From Candidatus Peregrinibacteria bacterium (lineage in GTDB: Bacteria > Patescibacteriota > Gracilibacteria > UBA1369 > UBA12463), in the NCBI GenBank assembly GCA_016215735.1, contig JACRIA010000032.1:1-23291 (forward strand): a stretch of 23,291 nucleotides of DNA, in the 5' to 3' direction. Of the stretch, positions 6,856 through 13,255 are shown piece after piece. The notes beneath the pieces were generated by a model, which did not search any database, was not told the DNA's origin, and worked only from the letters and a program-made list of their open reading frames with translations. The position numbers and the translations under genes were made by a program. Within the stretch, counting starts at the first letter, position 1. Every line of letters starts with the position of its first letter.

Positions 6856-7734
6856 CTAATCAAGAATATTTTTGATTACATACGGCAATTCATTTGCCAA
6901 ATCACTCGCAGTATAGCAGTAATGTTTTTTCTTAAACAAATTCTCTCCAGCGATTCCATTCACAAAAACAGCGGCTTTAGCCGCGTTTATAGGACTTGCA
7001 CCCTGCGAAATCAGGCTTGCGATAATTCCAGCGAGAACATCGCCTGTGCCGCCGACAGTCATTCCTGCGTTTCCGGTCGTATTTTTGACGATTTCTCCTC
7101 TATCCGATGAAATATAATCAGTTTTGCCTTTCAAAACTATGTTTATATAAAGCTCTTTTGAAAGCATCTGCAGATAAAGCAATTTTTTTCTTTCAAGTTC
7201 AGTTGCACCCGATTTATCCAGTTCTTTATCAATCAATTGTTCAAATTCATTCAAGTGCGGCGTGATAATAATCGGCTGTTCAAACGGAAATTCTTTAATT
7301 TTTTTCAACGCGTAAATTGCATGCGAATCAAGGACAGTCGGAATATGAACGCGCCTCAAAAATTCAATCACTCCTTCAATAACACTTTCATTTTCACCGA
7401 TTCCAGGGCCAATTAAAGCCACATGACAAGTTTTCGCAAAATTCGCGATTTCGTGAGCAGCTTTTTTATTAAAATAATCTTCGCTGTATTTTTTCACAAT
7501 AAAATCCGGCATCGCATTCCGTGTCACATCAAAATTGCATTCAGGCACATACAAATAAACTAAATCACAGCCGGAATTTAAAGCACCCATCGCGCTCAAA
7601 ATCGGCGCGCCATAATAATCCGCGCTTCCTCCAATAATTAAAACGCGGCCGTTCATTCCTTTGTGAGATTCGGGAATCCGCGAAGGAAAAAATTTCTTTA
7701 CGTCGCTGCGCCGCAAAACAGGTAAAATTTCCAT
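6856..7734 (-). CDS. nnrD: ADP-dependent NAD(P)H-hydrate dehydratase
   Basis: Repairs damaged NAD(P)H by dehydrating its hydrated form, using ADP (or ATP in some members); ribokinase-like fold of the YjeF C-terminal/CARKD family. Seen: K-G-M-N-G-R-V-L-I-I-G-G-S near the N-terminus, G-P-G-I-G, L-D-S-H-A-I where many have L-D-A-D-A, I-T-P-H-L-N-E-F, V-L-K-G-K-T-D, and the nucleotide-binding N-A-G-M-T-V-G-G-T-G-D-V-L-A-G. There is no fused epimerase (NnrE) domain. The frame extends to 7764, but a perfect TATAAT at 7746-7741 lies inside that extension and places +1 exactly on the A of the ATG at 7734. That ATG is therefore chosen (292 residues), with a leaderless mRNA predicted. proC follows after 26 bases. 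Two unusual palindromes lie upstream. Confidence 0.93.
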   Translation of the reverse strand: MEILPVLRRSDVKKFFPSRIPESHKGMNGRVLIIGGSADYYGAPILSAMGALNSGCDLVYLYVPECNFDVTRNAMPDFIVKKYSEDYFNKKAAHEIANFAKTCHVALIGPGIGENESVIEGVIEFLRRVHIPTVLDSHAIYALKKIKEFPFEQPIIITPHLNEFEQLIDKELDKSGATELERKKLLYLQMLSKELYINIVLKGKTDYISSDRGEIVKNTTGNAGMTVGGTGDVLAGIIASLISQGASPINAAKAAVFVNGIAGENLFKKKHYCYTASDLANELPYVIKNILD

Positions 7735-7740
7735 ACTATT

Positions 7741-7746
7741 ATTATA
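7741..7746 (-). promoter_or_regulatory. nnrD -10 box, leaderless start predicted
   Basis: Perfect TATAAT on the minus strand (7746-7741) followed by six bases and then ATG, so the normal +1 coincides with the start codon. No good -35 exists at 16-18 bases; a TTGACA at 7780-7775 is 28 bases away, too far. The promoter may need an activator. Confidence 0.6.
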
Positions 7747-7774
7747 CAACAAAACCGAACCCAAAACCGCGAAT

Positions 7775-7808
7775 TGTCAAATTTCCGTAACGTTACGGCG
7801 AGTTGACA
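7775..7808. promoter_or_regulatory. 34-base symmetric site with 14-base palindrome
   Basis: CCGTAACGTTACGG (7785-7798) is a perfect palindrome flanked symmetrically by TGTCAA (7775-7780) and TTGACA (7803-7808), each 4 bases away. The centre lies about 57 bases upstream of the predicted nnrD start, a position suited to an activator or repressor site. Regulatory role inferred. Confidence 0.5.
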
Positions 7809-7838
7809 TTTTTATAGTCTAGCGTGTGTCATAGATTT

Positions 7839-7852
7839 CCGTCCTAGGACGG
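7839..7852. promoter_or_regulatory. Second 14-base perfect palindrome
   Basis: CCGTCCTAGGACGG shares the arms CCGT and ACGG with the palindrome at 7785-7798; the centres are 54 bases apart. Both lie between the proA terminator and nnrD. Confidence 0.45.
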
Positions 7853-7863
7853 GAATGCCCATG

Positions 7864-7884
7864 AAAAATGGCTTACATAAGCCA
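7864..7884 (-). terminator. Rho-independent terminator after proA
   Basis: Minus strand TGGCTT-ATGT-AAGCCA (7884-7869) followed by five T. The stem is short (6 bp) but correctly placed 45 bases after the proA stop. Confidence 0.5.
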
Positions 7885-7929
7885 AAAATAATTTTGATTT
7901 TTTGACTGATCGAAAAGATTTTTGCGCCA

Positions 7930-9192
7930 TCACAATGGTCTTGTTTGTCCAGTCCCATAAACTTTCCACTTATACGTTGTGAGGCCTTCGAGAGCAAATG
8001 GACCGCGGCAATGAAGTTTTTGCGTGGAAATTCCGATTTCCGCGCCGAGTCCAAATTGCGCGCCATCCGTGAATTGCGTTGCCGCATTTACATACACGCA
8101 CGCCGCGTCAACTTCATTCAAAAATCGCTCGGCCGCTTTTTTATCGCTGGTGATTATGGCTTCAGAATGGCGAAGCGAATGTTTTTCAATATGATCAAGC
8201 GCTTCATCAAGGCTGTTAACAATTTTCACTGCCAAAATATAATCCAAAAATTCAGTGTCAAAATCAATTGGCCCGGCGCGCCTTAATTTTGACTGCGGAT
8301 AAATTCCGCGCAAAATCCGATACGCCTTTTCATCAGCCCGAATTTCAATATCGCGCCGCGCGAGCTGTAAAGCGAGCGCAGGCAATAATTTTTTCGCTGC
8401 ATCTTTATGAACAAGCAAAACATCTAACGCGTTGCAAATTGAAACTCTACGTGTTTTTGAATTTACAATCACTCGGACAGCCATCTTCAAATCAAATTTC
8501 TTGTCAACATACGTATGCACAACAGAAGCGCCTGTTTCAATCACCGGAATCCGTGAATTTTCAACAACAAAATTTATCAAGCCTTTCCCTCCGCGCGGAA
8601 TCACAACATCAATCAAGCCCTTCATTTCCAAAAAATCCGCTACTGAATTTTTCTCAACAGAATCAATAAACTGCACAGCGCCGGTCAACATGCCGACTGA
8701 TTTCAAAGCCATTTTTATAACTTTTACAAACGCACGATTTGAATTTATTGCTTCTTTCCCACCTTTCAAAATCACCGCGTTCCCGCTTTTAATAGCAAGA
8801 ACGCTCGCATCAACCGTAACATTCGGCCGCGACTCGTAAATCATTAAAATCACGCCAAGCGGACAACTAACTTGTTGAATTTTTAAGCCATTCGGCCGCA
8901 CTCGTTCGTCCAAAATCCGACCAACTGGATCATCAAGAGAAATAACATTTTTTATTTCGCCGCAAATCGCGTTAATCCGTTCCGGCGTCAGTTTTACTCT
9001 ATCAACCATTGGTCCGAGACCAGCTTTTTCAGTCGCCACCACATCCAATTTGTTCGCTTTCAGAATTTCCGCTTCACTTTTTTTGATAAATTTCGCAATC
9101 GCCAAAAGCGCACGATTTTTTTGACTAGTCCTCATCAAATTTAGGCTTTTACTAGCCTCTCGTGCCGCCTGTGCAATTAATAGAGAATCCAT
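7930..9192 (-). CDS. proA: Gamma-glutamyl phosphate reductase
   Basis: Second step of proline synthesis: NADPH reduction of gamma-glutamyl phosphate to glutamate semialdehyde. Full length (420 residues). Seen: M-I-Y-E-S-R-P-N-V-T-V-D-A, the glycine-rich I-L-K-G-G-K-E-A, the active-site stretch S-I-C-N-A-L-D-V-L-L-V-H with catalytic Cys253 (the usual Glu after N-A is Asp), and the C-terminal G-L-G-A-E-I-G-I-S-T-Q-K-L-H-C-R-G-P. It lies 25 bases after eno on the same strand, and that gap holds the hairpin of a dispersed repeat, which forms its whole leader. The enzyme needs glutamate 5-kinase (proB), which must lie elsewhere if the pathway is complete. Confidence 0.97.
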   Translation of the reverse strand: MDSLLIAQAAREASKSLNLMRTSQKNRALLAIAKFIKKSEAEILKANKLDVVATEKAGLGPMVDRVKLTPERINAICGEIKNVISLDDPVGRILDERVRPNGLKIQQVSCPLGVILMIYESRPNVTVDASVLAIKSGNAVILKGGKEAINSNRAFVKVIKMALKSVGMLTGAVQFIDSVEKNSVADFLEMKGLIDVVIPRGGKGLINFVVENSRIPVIETGASVVHTYVDKKFDLKMAVRVIVNSKTRRVSICNALDVLLVHKDAAKKLLPALALQLARRDIEIRADEKAYRILRGIYPQSKLRRAGPIDFDTEFLDYILAVKIVNSLDEALDHIEKHSLRHSEAIITSDKKAAERFLNEVDAACVYVNAATQFTDGAQFGLGAEIGISTQKLHCRGPFALEGLTTYKWKVYGTGQTRPL

Positions 9193-9196
9193 TTTA

Positions 9197-9257
9197 GTGG
9201 TGTCGCTTCGCGACGACTTATTTTATATGCGCCTGTGCACCGCTTTGCGGTGCGGCG
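9197..9257 (+). repeat. Modular hairpin repeat, copy A
   Basis: Stem GTCGC-TTC-GCGAC (9202-9214), an A/T stretch with TTATTTTATAT, the word GCCTGTG, then stem GCACCGC-TTT-GCGGTGC (9237-9253). It spans the eno-proA junction and encodes the last 12 residues and the stop codon of eno. Related copies are at 11922, 13075 and 22470. Confidence 0.75.
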
Positions 9258-10543
9258 TATTTAAACGAATTTAAACCTTTATATACAGCTTTTTCACCAA
9301 GTATTTTTTCAATATGAAGCAATCGATTATATTTTTCAGTTCTTTCGCTTCTAGCCGGCGCGCCAGTTTTTATTTGGCCTGTTTCAAAAGCAACAGCCAG
9401 ATCCGCTATCGTCGTATCAGCTGTTTCGCCACTTCTATGCGAAATAACGCATTTCATTCCAGCTTTTTTGGCCATATCCATTGTTTCAATAGTTTCCGAA
9501 AGAGTGCCTATCTGATTTAGTTTTATAAGAATCGCATTAGCGGCGCCTTCTTCTATGCCTCTTTTCAAATATTTAACATTTGTCACAAATAAATCATCGC
9601 CGATTATTTGTATTTTTTTGCCGTTGGCTTTTGTAAAATCAATCCAGCCAGCCCAATCGTTTTGATCAAAGCCATCTTCAATTGAAATAATATGATAAGG
9701 CTCTATCAAACTCTCATAAAATTCTTTTAATTCTTTACTTGTGACTTCTTGCAATTTGCCTTTGATTTTCAATCTATATTTACCAATATCTTTATCATAA
9801 AATTCCGATGCAGCAGGATCCAAAGCTATAAAAATCTGCTCCCCGAATTTATATTTTGTTTCTCCGACTGCTTTTTTAATCAATTCAAGAGCATCTTCAT
9901 TTGTTGTTAAAGCAGGAGCAAAACCGCCTTCATCGCCAACAGCGGCTCCTTTAAGAATTTCTTTTAATTTTTGATAAATTTCAACGCCTGCGCGCAAAGC
10001 CTCGCTATAAGAATCAAAACCAGCAGGCGCGATCATAAATTCCTGAAGTTCAATATTGCTGCTTTTTGCGTGTTTTCCTCCGTTCAAAATATTCATCAAA
10101 GGAACTGGCAGAACGCACGGATTCGGATTTTCAGGATTTAGATGTTGAAAAAGCTCAACACCTTTTTCCTGTGCAGCTGCGCGAGCAACAGCAAGAGAAA
10201 CGCCTAAAGTTGCGTTTGATCCAATATCACCTTTATTTTTTTGAGGACTCGTGTCTAATCCTATAAGTTTGTTATCAACGCCTTTCTGATCAAAAACATC
10301 CATACCCGAAACCGCATTTTTAATTGCTGTTTGAACATTTTCAACAGCTTTTAAAACGCCTTTTCCATTGAATTTATCAAGGTCATTGTCGCGAAGTTCA
10401 AGAGCTTCACGTTCGCCTGTTGAAGCACCACTCGGTACTTTGGCATTCGACTTTGTTTTATCAGTTTCAAGTATAACTTCGACAGTCGGCAATCCGCGTG
10501 AATCAAGAATCTGCATAGCTTCGATGTTTTGAATTTTAGACAT
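9218..10543 (-). CDS. eno: Enolase with repeat-derived C-terminal tail
   Basis: Interconverts 2-phosphoglycerate and phosphoenolpyruvate in glycolysis; cytoplasmic, magnesium-dependent. Full family motif set: N-terminal I-L-D-S-R-G, P-S-G-A-S-T-G, L-N-G-G-K-H-A, V-G-D-E-G-G-F-A-P, the metal ligands in A-L-D-P-A-A-S-E-F-Y, S-I-E-D-G and G-D-D-L-F-V-T-N, the catalytic lysine in L-I-K-L-N-Q-I-G-T, and S-H-R-S-G-E-T-A-D. The S-I-E-D-G-F-D-Q-N-D-W stretch differs from the usual S-I-E-D-P. Residues 430-441 (A-A-P-Q-S-G-A-Q-A-H-I-K) and the TAA come from a dispersed hairpin repeat, replacing the usual few residues after S-F-x-Y. First gene of an eno-proA unit with a good promoter and a 19-base leader without a Shine-Dalgarno. 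Confidence 0.98.
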   Translation of the reverse strand: MSKIQNIEAMQILDSRGLPTVEVILETDKTKSNAKVPSGASTGEREALELRDNDLDKFNGKGVLKAVENVQTAIKNAVSGMDVFDQKGVDNKLIGLDTSPQKNKGDIGSNATLGVSLAVARAAAQEKGVELFQHLNPENPNPCVLPVPLMNILNGGKHAKSSNIELQEFMIAPAGFDSYSEALRAGVEIYQKLKEILKGAAVGDEGGFAPALTTNEDALELIKKAVGETKYKFGEQIFIALDPAASEFYDKDIGKYRLKIKGKLQEVTSKELKEFYESLIEPYHIISIEDGFDQNDWAGWIDFTKANGKKIQIIGDDLFVTNVKYLKRGIEEGAANAILIKLNQIGTLSETIETMDMAKKAGMKCVISHRSGETADTTIADLAVAFETGQIKTGAPARSERTEKYNRLLHIEKILGEKAVYKGLNSFKYAAPQSGAQAHIK

Positions 10544-10568
10544 AATTTAAAGTTAAATTTACGGCACA

Positions 10569-10597
10569 ACTATACTAGACATTAGGTTGAATTTCAA
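10569..10597 (-). promoter_or_regulatory. Promoter of eno-proA
   Basis: Minus strand TTGAAA (10597-10592), 17-base spacer, TATAGT (10574-10569). Each hexamer matches consensus at five of six positions; the expected start is near 10562, 19 bases before the eno ATG. Confidence 0.75.
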
Positions 10598-10677
10598 TTA
10601 TTATCCTTTTTGCATTTAACAACATGCGCGAATCCGCAATGTCTGCCCGCGCCATATAAAAACTAACAAAATCAACT

Positions 10678-11328
10678 ATGGATATCATTTGGCACGGCCG
10701 CGCTTGTTTTACACTCAAAAGCAAAGACGGGGTTGTTGTGACTGATCCTTATTCAACCGACGGATTCAAAGCCCCGAAATTGAAAGCAGACGTTATTCTC
10801 GCCAGCAAAGGCACGAAAGAAACCGAATATTTGCCTGTTGAAAATAATCCTCAAAAAATCGATTGGCCGGGCGAATATGATATAAAAGGAATTCCGATTG
10901 CTGCGACTGAAGCCTGGGATATTCCAAAAAGTGAAGAAGATAAAGGCAAGCCGAAAAATCCGGTGAATGTTTTTGTTTTTGATTTGGAAGGAATAAGAAT
11001 TTGCCATCTTGGAAATCTCGGCCACAAACTAACAGATGAAATGATGGAAAGTCTGCAGAATATTGATATTCTGCTTGTGCCGGTTGGAGGAAAATTCGCA
11101 ATGGATGCCAAAAAAGCGCATGAAGTTATCGAAGAAATAGAACCGCGCGTAGTTATCCCAATGCTTTATAAATATCATGGAGAAAAGCTCGATCTCGACA
11201 CAATAGATAATTTTTTGAAAGAAGAAGGCGTCAAAACTCCGACAGAACTTGAGAAATTTTCAATAGGTTCCCGCAGTCAGCTTCCGCAGGATCACACGGA
11301 ATTTGTTATACTTAAGGCAGTTAGTTGA
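10678..11328 (+). CDS. Metallo-beta-lactamase-fold protein lacking metal ligands
   Basis: A 216-residue member of the UlaG-like/Lactamase_B_3 branch of the MBL superfamily, judged by the N-terminal I-I-W-H-G-R-A-C-F, V-V-T-D-P-Y, I-D-W-P-G-E-Y-D-I-K-G, I-C-H-L-G-N-L-G-H and the central L-L-V-P-V-G-G. The metal-binding S-H-x-H-x-D-H motif is replaced by S-K-G-T-K-E-T (43-49), the Asp of H-L-G-D-L-G-H is Asn112, and the usual P-M-H-Y has Leu163. It should therefore bind no zinc and is probably a structural or binding protein, not a hydrolase. Divergent from eno across 134 bases; its ATG has no Shine-Dalgarno. Family call firm, function unknown. Confidence 0.85.
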   Translation: MDIIWHGRACFTLKSKDGVVVTDPYSTDGFKAPKLKADVILASKGTKETEYLPVENNPQKIDWPGEYDIKGIPIAATEAWDIPKSEEDKGKPKNPVNVFVFDLEGIRICHLGNLGHKLTDEMMESLQNIDILLVPVGGKFAMDAKKAHEVIEEIEPRVVIPMLYKYHGEKLDLDTIDNFLKEEGVKTPTELEKFSIGSRSQLPQDHTEFVILKAVS

Positions 11329-11433
11329 ATTTTAAATTTTAAAAGTTAAAAGTTAAAGTAAATTATAAATGATAAATTTTAAAATTTATCATTTAATTTA
11401 TCATTTATCGTTTATAATTTATAATTCCCCTGG
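11329..11433. repeat. AT-rich cruciform before tRNA-Arg
   Basis: Almost pure A/T. A 28-base perfect palindrome, AAATGATAAATTTT plus its complement, lies at 11367-11394. Around it the sequence near 11359-11377 is repeated inverted at about 11404-11425. It may end transcription of the upstream gene; no classical GC-rich terminator is present. Confidence 0.6.
11413..11425 (+). promoter_or_regulatory. Paired -10 boxes for tRNA-Arg
   Basis: Two TATAAT hexamers, 11413-11418 and 11420-11425. The second predicts a start near 11432, two bases before the mature tRNA. The -35 region is poor (TTTATC). Confidence 0.5.
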
Positions 11434-11508
11434 GCTCCCATAGTTCAACGGATAGAACACCTCACTCCTAAGGAGGGAATGCAGGTTCAATTCCTGCTGG
11501 GAGCACCA
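11434..11508 (+). tRNA. tRNA-Arg, anticodon CCT
   Basis: A 75-base cloverleaf with encoded CCA. Acceptor GCTCCCA (11434-11440) pairs with TGGGAGC (11498-11504); discriminator A11505; CCA 11506-11508. The D arm is GTTC...GAAC; the anticodon stem CCTCA/GGAGG has one A-G mismatch next to the loop; loop CTCCTAA carries anticodon CCT at 11467-11469. The T arm is GCAGG-TTCAATT-CCTGC and the variable loop is four bases. It reads AGG codons. Confidence 0.95.
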
Positions 11509-11537
11509 TTTAAAAGCGCCATTTTAAAACCACATTT

Positions 11538-11574
11538 AAAAACCCCGGCGCAAAGCGTCGGGGGCAAGCCCCCG
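11538..11574 (-). terminator. Minus-strand terminator with overlapping alternative hairpin
   Basis: On the minus strand CCCCGACGC-TTT-GCGCCGGGG (11563-11543) is followed by TTTTT (11542-11538), a strong intrinsic terminator form. Just upstream on that strand CGGGGGC-TT-GCCCCCG (11574-11559) shares bases 11563-11559 with it, so the two stems exclude each other, as in an attenuator. No minus-strand protein gene leads into it. On the plus strand it is simply a stable structure after the tRNA. Confidence 0.45.
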
Positions 11575-11673
11575 GTGAGGGGCCGGTAAGTAGAGGTGAG
11601 ACAAAGCTCATAAATCCTCTAGCATTACGTCTATATTATACAATAAAACGAATAACAGGTCAATATATTAAAC

Positions 11674-11868
11674 ACGTGAATTGCGAAATTGATATTGAAG
11701 ACTTGTGTTTGCTATTTTTCAGACACGCTTGCTATTCCCTGCGAGAATAGCTGCGCTAGCGCTCAGCCTTTTCTCGGTCGCCTCAGGCGACCACCATGCC
11801 CGAAAAGGCTTCGCGACTGTCTTCAAAGCAGCAAACACAGGCCCTTACTTGAATTTCGCAATTCACGT
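11674..11868. repeat. Nested inverted-repeat element, possible structured RNA
   Basis: Outer arms: a perfect 17-base inverted repeat (11674-11690 with 11852-11868). Inside: TGTGTTTGCT (11704-11713) with AGCAAACACA (11830-11839), hairpin GCTATTC/GAATAGC (11731-11751), palindrome GCGCTAGCGC (11753-11762), AGCCTTTTC/GAAAAGGCT (11765-11773, 11802-11810), and an apical GGTCGCC-TCA-GGCGACC (11776-11792). CACAGGCCC at 11836-11844 is the word shared with the modular hairpin repeats. No protein is encoded. It may be a small mobile element of the MITE type or a structured RNA; the strand is unknown. Confidence 0.65.
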
Positions 11869-11921
11869 ATACTAAAATGTTAATGCTGTTATTGATAACG
11901 CATTCATCGTATAATCATAAA

Positions 11922-12001
11922 TGGAGTCGCTTCGCGGCAACTTATTTATATAACGCCTGTGTCCGCCTGCGGCGGACGGTCTGTGCGGCGAACGACGTGT
12001 T
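11922..12001 (+). repeat. Modular hairpin repeat, copy B
   Basis: Stem GTCGC-TTC-GCGGC (11926-11938), TTATTTATAT, GCCTGTG, stem GTCCGCC-TGC-GGCGGAC (11961-11977), then GGTCTGTGCGGCGAACG. A TATAAT at 11910-11915 would start transcription about where the repeat begins, making it the leader of the next gene. It faces copy C across that gene. Confidence 0.75.
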
Positions 12002-12020
12002 AAATCCTAACAAAATTTAT

Positions 12021-13073
12021 ATGAATACCGCCAACAACATTGGCAATCAAGAACTCGAAAAACACAAAAAAATAATAAAAAATACTGGAACTTTAGCAAT
12101 CGGAATCGGATGGTTGACAATTTTCCTCAATATCGCTATTTATCTGTGGAGCCTATTTGACAAAAGCCTTGCTGAAACCAGCGTACCGCTGCCGGATTTA
12201 ACCAGTGTGTCTATCGCGATTGTATTTTCTGCCACATTCATTATTTTCGGCAATCGAATCAAAAATTTGACAGACCCAAACATCAAAAAATATTTATATC
12301 TGCTGATGGGTTTATCTTTAGCAGTGTTAGCTTTATCTTTTGCAAGCAGCGGACGCCTCGGAGTTTTCTTTCTTGTCGTTCTTTTCTATGTTGTTTCATC
12401 TTTAAAATCAATAAACAAATTAATGGGAATAGCAGGATTTACTTCTGCGCTTAAACCAGCGGAGTATAAGATAAAAAAAACAGGATGGATTATGCTGGCA
12501 GTCGCCGCTGTTTTGCTTTTAGCAGCAGCTGCGCTGATTGATTCCAGCATATACGCTTCGTCAGGAGAGAGAACAAAAGAAGAAACCGCCGAATATCTTA
12601 TGGACGGATCTCAATGGAAAGAGTTCAATTCTGCAGCCGGAAAATTCAAAGTTTTATTTCCGGCCTATCCGGATCATGAAACTCAAAATCTAGAAATCCC
12701 AGGCGCAAAATTGCCTCTTAAATACGATTTATATTCAAGCCGATCAAAAGAAGGAATCCTCTATATCGTGAATGCTGCTGTTTATCCGCCGGAAGTTAAT
12801 ACGTCAAAACCAGAAATTAATCTGGAAAATACATTAAAAGGAATGGTAAGCGCCGCAAAAGGAAATAAGCTCACCTCATCGAATTTTATGAATTTCGGGA
12901 ATTATAAAGCGCTGGAGTTTTTAATCGACAATTCGGATGAAAATACCAGTCTTAAAGGAAAAATCATTATGGTTGACAAAACTATCTATCAATTATTAAT
13001 GGGATATGAAATCGGGAAATACAATAAAAGCGACTATGAACCGTTTATAAATAGCTTTCAATTGATAGAATAA
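12021..13073 (+). CDS. Membrane protein with five helices and an extracytoplasmic domain
   Basis: Unrecognised membrane protein of 350 residues. Hydrophobic segments lie at about residues 19-41, 60-80, 91-108, 112-128 and 155-177. The C-terminal 150 residues are soluble, beginning W-K-E-F-N-S-A-A-G-K-F-K-V-L-F-P-A-Y-P. That F-x-V-x-F-P-x-x-P opening resembles a small alpha/beta domain often found behind a membrane or lipoprotein anchor in bacteria (PsbP-like in appearance; not certain). The frame is open upstream to 11877, but that stretch is copy B of the dispersed repeat, so the ATG at 12021, just before the charged N-terminus, is chosen. Inverted copies of the repeat flank the gene on both sides. 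No Shine-Dalgarno. Function unknown. Confidence 0.75.
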   Translation: MNTANNIGNQELEKHKKIIKNTGTLAIGIGWLTIFLNIAIYLWSLFDKSLAETSVPLPDLTSVSIAIVFSATFIIFGNRIKNLTDPNIKKYLYLLMGLSLAVLALSFASSGRLGVFFLVVLFYVVSSLKSINKLMGIAGFTSALKPAEYKIKKTGWIMLAVAAVLLLAAAALIDSSIYASSGERTKEETAEYLMDGSQWKEFNSAAGKFKVLFPAYPDHETQNLEIPGAKLPLKYDLYSSRSKEGILYIVNAAVYPPEVNTSKPEINLENTLKGMVSAAKGNKLTSSNFMNFGNYKALEFLIDNSDENTSLKGKIIMVDKTIYQLLMGYEIGKYNKSDYEPFINSFQLIE

Positions 13074-13074
13074 T

Positions 13075-13155
13075 CCGCGAACACGCTGTCCGCCGCACAG
13101 ACCGTTCGCCGCAGGCGCACAGGCCCATATAAATAAAACGCGAACACCACAGGCG
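13075..13155 (-). repeat. Modular hairpin repeat, copy C
   Basis: Reads on the minus strand with TTATTTATATGGGCCTGTG, CGCC-TGC-GGCG, then GGTCTGTGCGGCGGACAG. It aligns with copy B over most of its length in inverted orientation, starting two bases after the stop of the membrane-protein gene. Confidence 0.7.
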
Positions 13156-13218
13156 AAAATACAATCAAATCAATTTTAACCCACCTTTTTCGCATACAGC
13201 CCCCGTAGAGCCATTTTC

Positions 13219-13247
13219 TTGACAAAACAAAATTTTCAGCATAACAT
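13219..13247 (+). promoter_or_regulatory. Promoter of the sigma-like gene
   Basis: TTGACA (13219-13224), 17-base spacer, TAACAT (13242-13247). The expected start near 13254 leaves only about two bases before the ATG at 13256. Confidence 0.65.
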
Positions 13248-13255
13248 AACCCCCT

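Noticed and set aside
7775..7780. TTGACA as the -35 of nnrD
   Set aside because: It is 28 bases from the TATAAT; sigma-70 promoters need about 16-18.
9197..9290. Plus-strand frame through copy A
   Set aside because: It runs antisense to eno and arises from the repeat; no independent support.
11877..12020. N-terminal extension of the five-helix membrane protein
   Set aside because: The extra codons are copy B of the hairpin repeat; similar peptides (V-R-L-R-R-T-V-C-A-A) appear from copy C on the other strand, so they are translation of the repeat, not protein.
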